From CAIRDP01 sp037138335 (GTDB lineage: Bacteria; Bacteroidota; Bacteroidia; Bacteroidales; FEN-979), in the NCBI GenBank assembly GCA_037138335.1, contig JBAXIO010000001.1:62001-126000 (forward strand): a stretch of 64,000 nt of DNA, written 5' to 3'. Each line of letters starts with the position of its first letter. The stretch's first letter is position 1. Positions 27,237-33,990 of this stretch are shown piece by piece. The notes under the pieces are model-generated. The model had not been told where the DNA came from. It worked only from the letters and a program-made list of their open reading frames with translations, and did not search any database. A program made the position numbers and the translations under genes.

Positions 27237-28427
27237 TTATTGATTGTTTATGGCAAGAAACGCCATGTTTCCAGGAAGGAGAATCCGTTTGCAGGAATAT
27301 GCTCCCGGCAGATCGTTGATGATCCTGCCTTTATTGATGCGGACCAGGAAAGTACAGGAGCCGGCCAGTGGTAGTTTCAGCTTAACATCAGTTCTCAGTT
27401 CGGTGAACCATCCCATATTTTCAAAGTAATAACGGCAGGTGTCGCCTTCAGTCCAGTGCCCTCTCACCTTGCTGTTGGGAAAACCGAAAGCATTAACCTT
27501 GTATTCCAGGCGGAGGGCCGTATCAGGTACAATCCTCACCGTAGCGTCCCCCAAATCAAACAGGACCACCCTTGGACTGAGCCTGGCAAACTCCGCATTG
27601 GTCAGGTGGAATTCCTTGGAGGAGATATAAGGCGTCGCGAGCATCAGCCCCACAGTGATCACAGGCAGCAGTATGCCCATAGCAAGTGTGATCCGCCTGG
27701 CTTTTTTCTTCTGGTCTGCGGATGAGAGAACGGGAATTTCAATGGGTTTATCGACCCTGAACAGGTAATACCCGCATAATGCAACCAGCCAGACGAGCAG
27801 CCCCGCCCATAGCACATCGCTGGCAAAATGCCCCCCCGCCATCATTCGGGCGATGCCTATGATAATTCCATAACCAATGCCCATTGCCAAAACAGAAAAT
27901 GCGAGGATCTTCTTTCGGTTCCTGAGAAACAAATACGGAATTGCCAGGTAAAACCCCATCGAACAATGTCCGCAGGGAAAACTCTTGCCCTCATTCGTGG
28001 CTCCTTTTTCGCAAACGCAGATGAATTTTTCGGTGCCCCCGAATTCCGTGATCTCACGTGGGCGCGGGCGACCCGTATGATCCTTCAGCAACAGGTTAAC
28101 GATAAGTCCAGGGCCGACGAGCATTGTAAAGATAAGCACCATGGATGCCTTGCGGAAATTGATGTATTTCACGTTCCAGTATGAGAGGGTGATCATCACC
28201 AGCCCGGCAAATGCAAGGAAGTACCCTGGGAAGATCCCGAAACGGTAAATAAAATCCCAGAAAGGATGGAACTGGAGCATCCAGCCTTTTTCAGGCGAAT
28301 AAAAGTATCGTTGCAGGGCAATATCAGCATTAGTCAGACGGAAAACCAGTGTAAGCAAACCCATGAGCAGCAGGATTATAGAAAAATCCTTAAACGCCCT
28401 GGTTCTTATGATTTCACTGAATTTCAT
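27237..28427 (-). CDS. PAP2-superfamily membrane phosphatase with extra C-terminal domain
   Basis: 396 residues. Six or so membrane helices carry the PAP2 signature in three parts: KDHTGRPRPRE, PCGHCSMGF (in place of the usual PSGH) and ARMMAGGHFASDVL. This active site dephosphorylates lipid phosphates such as undecaprenyl diphosphate, phosphatidylglycerol phosphate or lipid A. The last 130 residues form a soluble beta-rich domain (VVLFDLGDATVRIVPDT, KLPLAGSCTFLVRINKG), which is unusual for PAP2 enzymes. It converges on the TonB receptor gene. Confidence 0.85.
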   Translation of the reverse strand: MKFSEIIRTRAFKDFSIILLLMGLLTLVFRLTNADIALQRYFYSPEKGWMLQFHPFWDFIYRFGIFPGYFLAFAGLVMITLSYWNVKYINFRKASMVLIFTMLVGPGLIVNLLLKDHTGRPRPREITEFGGTEKFICVCEKGATNEGKSFPCGHCSMGFYLAIPYLFLRNRKKILAFSVLAMGIGYGIIIGIARMMAGGHFASDVLWAGLLVWLVALCGYYLFRVDKPIEIPVLSSADQKKKARRITLAMGILLPVITVGLMLATPYISSKEFHLTNAEFARLSPRVVLFDLGDATVRIVPDTALRLEYKVNAFGFPNSKVRGHWTEGDTCRYYFENMGWFTELRTDVKLKLPLAGSCTFLVRINKGRIINDLPGAYSCKRILLPGNMAFLAINNQ

Positions 28428-28521
28428 CCCCGAAAAATTGAGGATTTAAAGATAGGGATTTTCGCCGGAAGGAGGCATCACAGTGATACTTCTTTTGTTG
28501 AAGCTGATTACGAAGTGCGGA

Positions 28522-29058
28522 TCAGCCGACGGCTGCAGTAACTGCCACGGCCGATGCTGCTTCGTCCCGGTTTTTCAGGATCAATGCATATGTAGCGGCC
28601 AGCATCAGGATGGCATCCATGGGGTCGTTGTTCAGGATGGCGACTTCCCCTGATCTTTTCATTCCATCCTTCATATGCAGCCTCATGAGGAGCATGTTGT
28701 TCTTTGTCCAGATCCAGGATTTACCCCAGAAGCCCTCCCTCATAAGGTCATAGACTTCACCTTTCGGACTGGTGAAACTCAGCAACCGGCGGCTCATCTT
28801 GCCTACAGTGATTTTCAGTAAATCCGTTTCTTCGCCTTTCTTCCTCAATATGATGGAAGACTTCCAGAATCCCTTTCGTTCAAGGCTCCATTCCTGTTTG
28901 GCGGAGCTTACATAAGCCAGGGTGCCAAACATTTTGGGCAGAACGATGGTTCCGACCACCTCCTCGCCAATGGCCAGTTCATACCTTGATTCCTTGATTT
29001 TCGGCTTTCTTAACTGTATGGTAATGCCGGGAGATATTTGCAATTTATAATTATCCAT
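28522..29058 (-). CDS. Hypothetical protein
   Basis: 178 residues, no family recognised. It is beta-rich with repeated aromatic/basic pairs (WSLERKGFWKSSIILRKKG, YDLMREGFWGKSWIWTKNN), loosely reminiscent of tubby/LURP-like scramblase folds, and ends in a hydrophobic helix (DAILMLAATYALILK). No signal peptide. A TAATTTTG -7 element lies 42 bp upstream (29100-29107, minus strand). It borders the accessory island. Confidence 0.6.
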   Translation of the reverse strand: MDNYKLQISPGITIQLRKPKIKESRYELAIGEEVVGTIVLPKMFGTLAYVSSAKQEWSLERKGFWKSSIILRKKGEETDLLKITVGKMSRRLLSFTSPKGEVYDLMREGFWGKSWIWTKNNMLLMRLHMKDGMKRSGEVAILNNDPMDAILMLAATYALILKNRDEAASAVAVTAAVG

Positions 29059-29099
29059 TTTCGTGGTTTAATGAATTTGTAGTTTAATTTAGACCAGTT

Positions 29100-29107
29100 C
29101 AAAATTA
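29100..29107 (-). promoter_or_regulatory. -7 promoter element for the 28.5-29.1 kb gene
   Basis: TAATTTTG on the minus strand. The rest of 29108-29304 contains no gene that I can support. Confidence 0.5.
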
Positions 29108-29304
29108 CAGAATGATTGCGGACAATCGGCGACCAGGCACAAAATTATCATCAAATAAATTATATCTATGTTTTTTTAACTGTCAGCAGCAATTCAGGAT
29201 CAATATTATATTGACAGCGGATGAGTGAGTGGGATGCTAGCTGTCATAAGATAAATAACCAAAAGAAAGGGAAACCGGAAATATGTATTTCGGTAAATAT
29301 GTAA

Positions 29305-29885
29305 AAAGGCCAGGATTATCTTGTAACCGACGGGAAACTACTTTCCGCGAGTGATGCAATCATGCAGGAGGCTATTCAGGAATTGTTACAGGCAAAGCCC
29401 GACCTTGTCCTTATTCCCGGGGATCTTACCAAAGATGGTGAACTGGTTTGCCATAACTCTGTTCACACATACCTGGAGCAATTGATCCAGGCCGGGATCA
29501 AAGTCAGGGTTATTACCGGTAACCACGACATTTTCAACCCGCATTCGTATCAGTATGACGGCGCAACACAGACAAGGGTTGCGAATATCGGTCCGGCTCA
29601 ATTCAGGTCGATCTATTATGATTGCGGATACAGCGATGCGCTGTATACCGATCCGAACTCCCTGAGTTATGTGTCCGAGCCTTTGCCCAATCTCTGGCTC
29701 ATCGCAATTGATTGCTGTAAGTACGACAGTGTAATCGACACGATTTACACTGCAGGAGCGATCAGGCCGGGTACCATGAAATGGGTGCTTGACCGGATGG
29801 CGGAAGCAGCCCTGAAAGGGAAAACAGTTTTTGGCATGATGCATCACGGATTGGTGGAACAATTTTCAGAAAAGCACGTGACATT
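29305..29885 (+). pseudogene. Metallophosphoesterase fragment, truncated at both ends
   Basis: The open frame starts just after a stop at 29302 and has no natural start; the first ATG is at 29362. It contains the middle of a calcineurin-like phosphoesterase: LVLIPGDLTKDGE, VRVITGNHDIFNPHSYQYDG and MMHHGLVEQF. The N-terminal metal-binding D-x-H motif is missing, and the 3' end runs into an ORF6N gene remnant around 29885 in another frame. It is therefore most likely a dead fragment captured at the island edge. Confidence 0.75.
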
Positions 29886-30274
29886 TCCAGGCGGACTTTA
29901 TGTTCAAACTGACAAAAGAGGAATTCGACAACTTGATGTTCCAATCTGGAACATCAAGTTGGGGTGGAACAAGAAAGTGGCCATACGCATTTACCGAGTT
30001 GGGGGTCGCAATGCTATCAAGTGTGTTGAAAAGCGATCGGGCCATTATGGTTAATATCCAGATCATGCGCGTATTCACGAGGATAAGAAGGTTACTTGAA
30101 TCCCATGCAGAGATACTCAAGACCTTGGAGGAAATACAAGCAAAGGATATCGAGCAGGATAAACAGATCTTGTTGATTTTTGAATACCTGAAACAATTAG
30201 AAGAGTATAAAACTCAGCAGCAGTTTATACACGAACGCAGAAGAATTGGATTCAAGCGAGAAAATGAGACTTGA
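29886..30274 (+). pseudogene. ORF6N-domain gene, 5'-truncated (copy A)
   Basis: It begins in ORF6N sequence equivalent to FPADFMFKLTKEEFDNL (one extra G disturbs the frame near 29890) and continues through GTRKWPYAFTELGVAML, SSVLKSDRAIMVNIQIMRVF and a coiled C-terminal tail. ORF6N domains are related to phage Bro-N/KilA-N-type DNA-binding modules. The N-terminal helix-rich third is missing. It carries a perfect 33-bp palindrome at 29929-29961. An M-box follows 38 bp after the stop. Confidence 0.8.
29929..29961. repeat. Palindrome inside ORF6N copy A
   Basis: Perfect 15-bp arms CAACTTGATGTTCCA / TGGAACATCAAGTTG around ATC. It lies at the codons for NLMFQSGTSS, the equivalent of the LRSQ-TS motif in the other copies. 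Confidence 0.9.
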
Positions 30275-30311
30275 AAACAGCGTTAAGTGCCATTTCATAG
30301 GGATCTTTATT

Positions 30312-30340
30312 ATTGACTGCGGATGGGGGAGCGTGGGTTT
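30312..30340 (+). repeat. M-box 1
   Basis: ATTGACTGCGGATGGGGGAG followed by CGTGGG. It follows the stop of ORF6N copy A. Same motif at 30961, 31882, 33275, 33885, 34937(-), 35836, 45521(-) and 47586(-). Confidence 0.8.
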
Positions 30341-30406
30341 TCAAATATCCACCTGCATTGCGTACCAGGCTGCAAGGGATCACATTTAATGATCGCGAAC
30401 ACCAAA

Positions 30407-30439
30407 ATCTTTAAGGTCACAGTTTGTGACCTTAAAGAT
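30407..30439. repeat. Palindrome after ORF6N copy B
   Basis: Perfect 15-bp arms ATCTTTAAGGTCACA / TGTGACCTTAAAGAT with a GTT loop, touching the stop codon of copy B. It could act as a terminator, although the T-run is poor. Confidence 0.85.
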
Positions 30440-30783
30440 CAGCTTCGTTTAACCAATTCAATGTTTACTTCTATTGCTTTTTCGGAATTGAGAACCGAAG
30501 AAAGCATGGCTACACCTTGTTCCGTAAAGGCAAACGGATTGTATTTTGAATGCTGTCCTCTCTTTAAGGTCGCAAATTGCGTCCTTAAAGAATCGTACTC
30601 ATCGGGGGTGAGCTCAAACATAAAATCTTCAGGAAACCTGCTGATATTGCGGCGTACACGCTCTTTTAACCGCTTTGTTTCGACACCATAAAGCACAGCC
30701 AGATCGTAATCAAGCATGACTTTATATCCTCTCAAATCATAGATTAATGATTGATAATCAGCCTTTATCAGAGAAGTTTCCAT
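30439..30783 (-). CDS. ORF6N-domain protein, short form (copy B)
   Basis: 114 residues from ATG 30783 (METSLIKADY). The frame is open upstream, but that part is entirely palindrome-coded, so I reject the longer start. It has the complete ORF6N core: VMLDYDLAVLYGVETKRLKE, VRRNISRFPEDFMFELT, YDSLRTQFATLKRG, FAFTEQGVAMLSSVLNSEKA. It stops right after the core (VNIELVKRS), without the C-terminal coiled tail. ORF6N domains are thought to bind DNA, and are common in phages and mobile regions. Flanked by two palindromes before the start and one after the stop. Confidence 0.78.
   Translation of the reverse strand: METSLIKADYQSLIYDLRGYKVMLDYDLAVLYGVETKRLKERVRRNISRFPEDFMFELTPDEYDSLRTQFATLKRGQHSKYNPFAFTEQGVAMLSSVLNSEKAIEVNIELVKRS
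30561..30591. repeat. Palindrome inside ORF6N copy B
   Basis: Arms TCTTTAAGGTCGCAA / TTGCGTCCTTAAAGA around one A, one mismatch. It encodes the SLRTQFATLK segment. Confidence 0.88.
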
Positions 30784-30791
30784 CTTTAATC

Positions 30792-30858
30792 GTTTAAGGA
30801 CGCAATTTGCGACCTCAAGTGACTCAATCTTTAAGGTCACAATTTGTGACCTTAAAGA
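30792..30858. repeat. Two tandem palindromes upstream of ORF6N copy B
   Basis: Proximal (30792-30819, imperfect): TTTAAGGACGCAA / TTGCGACCTCAA. Distal (30828-30858, perfect 15+1+15): TCTTTAAGGTCACAA / TTGTGACCTTAAAGA. They are separated by TGACTCAA. The same pair architecture precedes copy C. Confidence 0.88.
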
Positions 30859-30866
30859 ATTTACCC

Positions 30867-30896
30867 CTTAATCCGCCAACTCATTAAAAGTGATAC
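30867..30896 (-). promoter_or_regulatory. L-leader 1 (30-bp conserved element upstream of ORF6N copy B)
   Basis: On the minus strand: GTATCACTTTT, nine variable bases, GCGGATTAAG. Exactly 30 bp, as at 33790 (-), 33991 (+) and 44436 (+). Confidence 0.75.
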
Positions 30897-30904
30897 TCAA
30901 CCCG

Positions 30905-30984
30905 CATAATTCTTATAAGTTGGGCCACTCAACGAGGCTCCCCTGTAATACTTCTTTTTATTGACTGCGGATAGGGGAGCGGGG
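30905..30984 (+). repeat. R-element 1 with M-box 2
   Basis: About 80 bp running from CATAATTCT through GGCTCCCCTGTAATACTT to ATTGACTGCGGATAGGGG. An 8-bp inverted repeat GCTCCCCT (30937) / AGGGGAGC (30973) encloses the M-box core. It closely matches 33218-33297 and more distantly 33829-33908. Confidence 0.75.
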
Positions 30985-30990
30985 AAACCC

Positions 30991-31018
30991 CTTTAAGGTG
31001 CCAAATTGGTACCTTAAG
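30991..31018. repeat. Palindrome beside R-element 1
   Basis: TTTAAGGTGCCAA / TTGGTACCTTAA around one A. The region 31019-31148 has no supported gene; a few codons resemble an ORF6N remnant (F-M-F-x-L direction reversed). Confidence 0.75.
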
Positions 31019-31148
31019 ATTTGATTTTCATCCGGAGTCAGTTAAAACATGAAATTTGGTGGGAACCACAAGGTTTATAAGGATGTTAAACTTACCAGAT
31101 TATTGGCGGGGTTGCAATATAATTTAGCCTGGGTATTCAGCAACAGGT

Positions 31149-31355
31149 TCATTCCATATATGGCTTGAAATCGTCCAGAGGAGCGTCGAAATCAGGAGCC
31201 ATTTTAATCTTGCCTTTCAGACAGCCAAATCCCGATTGCTTCCCGTTGCCTGGTTTTTTATTCTTTGTCAGCAGAAAATCAACGAAGTCCATAACTTCAT
31301 TTCTATGCTCGGCGGGAAGCCGGTAAATCTTTGAATAAAGATTGGCGTCTGACAT
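31149..31355 (-). CDS. DUF2281-like antitoxin-type protein
   Basis: 68 residues: LYSKIYRLPAEHRNEVMDFV, DFLLTKNKK and a C-terminal FDAPLDDFKPYME. This matches DUF2281 proteins, which usually sit as small putative antitoxins (VapB-like) next to PIN or RelE-type toxins. No toxin gene of that type is next to it here. The nearest downstream and upstream neighbours are an ORF6N unit and a DUF2442 protein, so it looks like an orphan antitoxin. Confidence 0.7.
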   Translation of the reverse strand: MSDANLYSKIYRLPAEHRNEVMDFVDFLLTKNKKPGNGKQSGFGCLKGKIKMAPDFDAPLDDFKPYME

Positions 31356-31421
31356 TGCCAGTGTTTTGTAAAAGATATTATGGAATTCTATTTAATTCAT
31401 TCTATGGACGGATACCAGGTA

Positions 31422-31706
31422 TCAGACAGAATATCGCCCTTCCATGATCCCCGACAGTGAAAGGTCTTCATCAAGGTCAGGCCAGTGAAGCCCGGTACCG
31501 TTGCATATTATCTCAATATTGTTCTGCTGTTCGAACGAAGCGTTTTTTAGCTTTAGATTGAGGTCGACAGGGAAACGAATCTCTTTACTGTCTGATAGTA
31601 AGATGCAAATTTTGTTATCCTCACACCAGGCTTTTGTCGCTTTAAACAATAATTCAGCCACCATGTATAAATTATTGAAGCCCAATTCACGAAGAATTTC
31701 CGGCAT
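31422..31706 (-). CDS. DUF2442-domain protein
   Basis: 94 residues. The DUF2442 core runs from about residue 25: ICILLSDSKEIRFPVDLNLK, then NNIEIICNGTGLHWPDLDED and LSLSGIMEG. In many genomes DUF2442 proteins pair with DUF4160 proteins in toxin-antitoxin-like modules; no DUF4160 gene is seen here. The N-terminal 15 residues (PEILRELGFNNLY) may be natural or a remnant of the missing partner. Function unproven. Confidence 0.72.
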   Translation of the reverse strand: MPEILRELGFNNLYMVAELLFKATKAWCEDNKICILLSDSKEIRFPVDLNLKLKNASFEQQNNIEIICNGTGLHWPDLDEDLSLSGIMEGRYSV

Positions 31707-31801
31707 ACACTACAAATTTACGTTTTTTTTATACTGAATACAACTATAAGGTTTAGCGAAGTTTTCACAACAACCTTAAAGGTTAGCTAAAAAAATGACC
31801 C

Positions 31802-31905
31802 ACCTTCATGCAGATCTGGCCCGACAGCCTCAGGGCGAAGAAATCCGCCTGAAAGGTTTTTCAATAGATCACTTTTTTTGGGGACTGCGGATGAGGGAGA
31901 GGGGA
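31802..31905 (+). pseudogene. Deleted duplicate of the 3' end of the 34994-35806 gene, plus M-box 3
   Basis: 31802-31817 matches 35672-35687 (ACCTTCATGCAGATCT). 31821-31905 matches 35776-35860, including the last codons (SLRAKKSA), the downstream TTTTTCAAT segment and the M-box at 31882. The 88 bp between are missing. It shows that a gene tail and its M-box were copied as one piece. The rest of 31707-31991 contains only a GTCCACCC / GGGTGGAC inverted repeat at 31915-31956. Confidence 0.85.
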
Positions 31906-31991
31906 GAAATAAAAGTCCACCCTAAGCGCCCTGTTCTAATGGGAAGGGGGGTGGACATGTTGATGCAAAGATAATAATTACAGAAAGGCCA

Positions 31992-32213
31992 TTACCGCAA
32001 ATCGTTGATTTTGTGCTGTAATTCAACGCCAGAATACTCCTTTTTCAAGTCCATTAATCCATTTTCCCATGAGAAAGAAAAAGTATCGCCCTCACCCGGA
32101 ACCTTCTTTGAAGCTGAGTATTTTGATTTTAAAAATTCTATGTATACAACTAACTGCCTTTGAATCTGTTTAGGCAGATTCTCAAAACCCGATATGAATG
32201 ATTTGAATTCCAT
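31992..32213 (-). CDS. Small DUF2281-like protein, candidate antitoxin
   Basis: 73 residues from ATG 32213: EFKSFISGFENLPKQIQRQL, VVYIEFLKSKY and an acidic C-terminal half (GLMDLKKEYSGVELQHKIND). The pattern (short helical N-terminus, YIEFLKSK, then an acidic tail) resembles DUF2281. The frame is open further upstream, but TATCTTTG at 32231-32238 (minus strand) is a -7 element 17 nt before this ATG, which fixes the start. It lies downstream of the HEPN/MNT pair on the same strand, separated by about 120 bp and with its own promoter. Confidence 0.65.
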   Translation of the reverse strand: MEFKSFISGFENLPKQIQRQLVVYIEFLKSKYSASKKVPGEGDTFSFSWENGLMDLKKEYSGVELQHKINDLR

Positions 32214-32334
32214 TTTGGTAGACTGATATGCAAAGATACTCTGAAATTGACTTAATCCTTTCATTTTACCCCTAACCCCCAAGGCCTTTTTCAACAATGT
32301 CGAACAAGGATTTAGGATGAATGATAAATATCAA

Positions 32335-32724
32335 TTATTTAAGAAGAGCAGATAAACATTCAATAAATCGCTTCGTGTCGGCAATCAAAGTTTGAATATC
32401 CGGAGGTTCAATTTCAAATTTTGAACCGTAATCGCCTTCCTGTCTAAGATCAAATAATTCATTGAAGAGTTCTCCAAACTCGACCGGAATTTTTCCCGTC
32501 TTGATAAAGTTAAGATTGAACTGATTCTTGGCCCCGGCATGGGATTTTACCGATAGTTGGTTGCCGTACAGGAGAGCATCAACCATATAGAAACAAGCGT
32601 AATAGCATCGGTTTACTGCTGAAGTCAGTAATTGATTTTCAGCCATTAATTCTGCTGCTTTGATTGATTCAGCTGCTTTATCTATACGATAAGAGATATA
32701 ATCCGATTTATATGCCGGACTCAT
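32335..32724 (-). CDS. HEPN-domain protein (toxin of a HEPN/MNT module)
   Basis: 129 residues, all-helical. Typical HEPN features are SAVNRCYYACFYMVDALLYG, SHAGAKNQFNLNFI and the LRQEGDYG segment near residue 93-100. In HEPN/MNT toxin-antitoxin systems the HEPN protein is an RNase-like toxin and the MNT nucleotidyltransferase AMPylates or otherwise neutralises it. The start overlaps the stop of the MNT gene (4 nt), as expected for this pair. The classical RxxxxxH motif is not plainly visible, so catalytic activity is uncertain. Confidence 0.82.
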   Translation of the reverse strand: MSPAYKSDYISYRIDKAAESIKAAELMAENQLLTSAVNRCYYACFYMVDALLYGNQLSVKSHAGAKNQFNLNFIKTGKIPVEFGELFNELFDLRQEGDYGSKFEIEPPDIQTLIADTKRFIECLSALLK

Positions 32725-33041
32725 AATTGAATTCCCTCTGAAGTAATGTTTTGAAAAAATGGAGTATCAGACTGGTTATTAGTCCATTCGTCATTGGAAT
32801 AGACAAAGGCCGAAATTGGCTGGCCTGTATCGAGTTCAACTTTAAATAACTGTTTCCTGAGCGTTCTTTTAACTGCAAAATCTACTTTATCCCGGTTGAG
32901 CAGGATTAATATATCCCAATCGGAATCTTCTCTGAAATCCCCCCTTGCCCTTGAGCCGAATAAAAACAGCCTCGCGCCCGGATCAAAAGAGAGGACGGAT
33001 TTTTTAACATCATTCAGAAATAAACTTGCCTGTTCGGTCAT
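32721..33041 (-). CDS. MNT-type nucleotidyltransferase (antitoxin of a HEPN/MNT module)
   Basis: 106 residues from ATG 33041 (TEQASLFLNDVKK). It has the minimal nucleotidyltransferase motif LFLFGSRARGDFREDSDWDI: GS at 29-30 with metal-binding Asp41 and Asp43. The frame stays open to 33323, but that part would run through a palindrome and the R-element. A -7 element TATCTTTG ends only 4 nt before this ATG, so the mRNA is probably leaderless or nearly so. It couples to the HEPN gene by a 4-nt overlap. Confidence 0.87.
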   Translation of the reverse strand: MTEQASLFLNDVKKSVLSFDPGARLFLFGSRARGDFREDSDWDILILLNRDKVDFAVKRTLRKQLFKVELDTGQPISAFVYSNDEWTNNQSDTPFFQNITSEGIQL

Positions 33042-33045
33042 TACA

Positions 33046-33053
33046 CAAAGATA
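33046..33053 (-). promoter_or_regulatory. -7 promoter element of the HEPN/MNT operon
   Basis: TATCTTTG on the minus strand with only 4 nt between it and the MNT start codon. Confidence 0.7.
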
Positions 33054-33146
33054 CAGCAAAACTTTAAAATGGTACAAATCCTCTTTCAAGCCCAATTGCC
33101 TGATTAGGAAACCTATAATTGGTTTTATAGTTTTTATCATCATTAG

Positions 33147-33173
33147 CAGTTGTTCGGAAATTCCGAACAACTG
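33147..33173. repeat. Isolated palindrome upstream of the MNT gene
   Basis: Perfect 13+1+13: CAGTTGTTCGGAA / TTCCGAACAACTG around one A. It has the same architecture as the ORF6N palindromes but different arms. The stretch 33054-33217 has no supported gene. Confidence 0.85.
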
Positions 33174-33217
33174 AAAGGAACAGGTAGAATAATATGAAGG
33201 TGAAACGCTTTGGTATA

Positions 33218-33297
33218 CATAATTCTCATGAAATGAGCCATTCAACAAGGCTCCCCTGTAATACTTTTTCAAATTGACTGCGGATAGGGGAGCGGGG
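33218..33297 (+). repeat. R-element 2 with M-box 4
   Basis: CATAATTCT ... AGGCTCCCCTGTAATACTTT ... ATTGACTGCGGATAGGGGAG. The stem GCTCCCCT (33250) / AGGGGAGC (33286) is the same as in R-element 1. Confidence 0.75.
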
Positions 33298-33302
33298 GAC
33301 TT

Positions 33303-33330
33303 CTTAAGGTGCCAATTTGGCACCTTAAAG
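33303..33330. repeat. Palindrome after ORF6N copy C
   Basis: CTTAAGGTGCCAA / TTGGCACCTTAAAG around one T, 12 bp after the stop codon of copy C (minus strand). Confidence 0.85.
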
Positions 33331-33341
33331 ACCAGCTTCGT

Positions 33342-33680
33342 TTATCCTATTGCAATGTTTACCTCAATGGCTTTCTCTGAATTTAACACTGAAGAAAGCA
33401 TTGCGACACCTTGTTCTGTAAATGCAAATGGAAGAAATTTTGTGCCTCCTTTCTTTGAGGTCACAATTTGTGACCTCAAAGAAAGCACCTCATCTTCAGT
33501 TAGTTCGAACATGAAATCAGCAGGAAATCTTCCTATATTCCGTCTTACTGCCTGTTTTAAAACCTTCGTTGGCACCTCGTAAAGTCTTGCCAGATCAACA
33601 ACCAGTATCACCTTTTCTCCCCTGATATAATGGATCAACCCACTTATGGTCTCCATTTTTAGCTGCAATGCTGTCGTCAT
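33342..33680 (-). CDS. ORF6N-domain protein, short form (copy C)
   Basis: 112 residues: GLIHYIRGEKVILVVDLARL, YEVPTKVLKQAVRRNIGRFP, ADFMFELTEDEVLSLRSQIV, TSKKGGTKFLPFAFTEQGVA, MLSSVLNSEKAIEVNIAIG. It is a complete ORF6N core without a C-terminal tail, ending at the same place as copy B. The unit around it (leader, two palindromes, gene with internal palindrome, stop, palindrome, M-box) has the same order as copy B, although sequence identity in the gene is only moderate. This argues for duplication of whole units or repeated arrival of related units. Confidence 0.8.
   Translation of the reverse strand: MTTALQLKMETISGLIHYIRGEKVILVVDLARLYEVPTKVLKQAVRRNIGRFPADFMFELTEDEVLSLRSQIVTSKKGGTKFLPFAFTEQGVAMLSSVLNSEKAIEVNIAIG
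33449..33485. repeat. Palindrome inside ORF6N copy C (37 bp, perfect)
   Basis: CTTTCTTTGAGGTCACAA / TTGTGACCTCAAAGAAAG around one T: 18+1+18 without mismatch. It encodes LRSQIVTSKK; the opposite strand read in the matching frame gives almost the same peptide. Confidence 0.95.
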
Positions 33681-33715
33681 ATATCTTTAACATTAAGTTA
33701 ATCAATTGTTTCAGA

Positions 33716-33780
33716 ACTTGAGGTCGCAAATTGCGACCTCAAGTGACTTAACCTTTAAGGACGCAATTTGCGTCCTTAAA
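33716..33780. repeat. Two tandem palindromes upstream of ORF6N copy C
   Basis: 33716-33744: ACTTGAGGTCGCAA / TTGCGACCTCAAGT (14+1+14, perfect). 33754-33780: TTTAAGGACGCAA / TTGCGTCCTTAAA (13+1+13, perfect). Spacing and order match the pair at 30792-30858, but the arm bases differ in a compensated way (GGTCAC/GTGACC versus GGACGC/GCGTCC). The non-coding stretch 33681-34109 holds these, leader 2, R-element 3 and leader 3. Confidence 0.92.
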
Positions 33781-33789
33781 CAAACAACA

Positions 33790-33819
33790 CTTAATCCACC
33801 GACGAGCTAAAAGTGATAC
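33790..33819 (-). promoter_or_regulatory. L-leader 2 (upstream of ORF6N copy C)
   Basis: Minus strand: GTATCACTTTT, nine variable bases, GTGGATTAAG. 30 bp. Confidence 0.75.
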
Positions 33820-33828
33820 CCCGACTGG

Positions 33829-33912
33829 CATTATTCTGGTAAAATGACCTAATCCAAGGAGCCATTCCTGTCATATTTCATTTAATTGACTGCGGATTAG
33901 GCAGTGGCGGGG
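33829..33912 (+). repeat. R-element 3 with M-box 5 (divergent)
   Basis: CATTATTCT ... GGAGCCATTCCTGTCATA ... ATTGACTGCGGATTAGGCAG then TGGCGGGGATCTG. The stem bases changed on both sides (GCCA..CCT / AGG..TGGC). The 55 bp after it resemble those after M-box 7 (GGCGGGGATCYGT, GCAGAA-type, ATGGATT). Confidence 0.65.
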
Positions 33913-33990
33913 ATCTGTTAAAATCAGAATTTGCAAACTTTATGGATTATCCAGTCAAGAATTCCTTGACAACTGAAAATTCATTTCAGA

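Noticed and set aside
30784..30840. Longer N-terminus for ORF6N copy B
   Set aside because: The extra 19 codons are made of palindrome sequence; METSLIKADY is a normal ORF6N start.
31915..31956. Hairpin GTCCACCC/GGGTGGAC as a terminator
   Set aside because: Loop of 26 nt and no T-run in either direction; mentioned only as an inverted repeat.
33042..33323. Extended N-terminus of the MNT gene
   Set aside because: It would run through a promoter element, a palindrome and the R-element; the nucleotidyltransferase fold begins at 33041.
30407..33780. CRISPR array
   Set aside because: The repeats are palindromes with changing arms and irregular spacing; no equal-length spacers and no cas genes.
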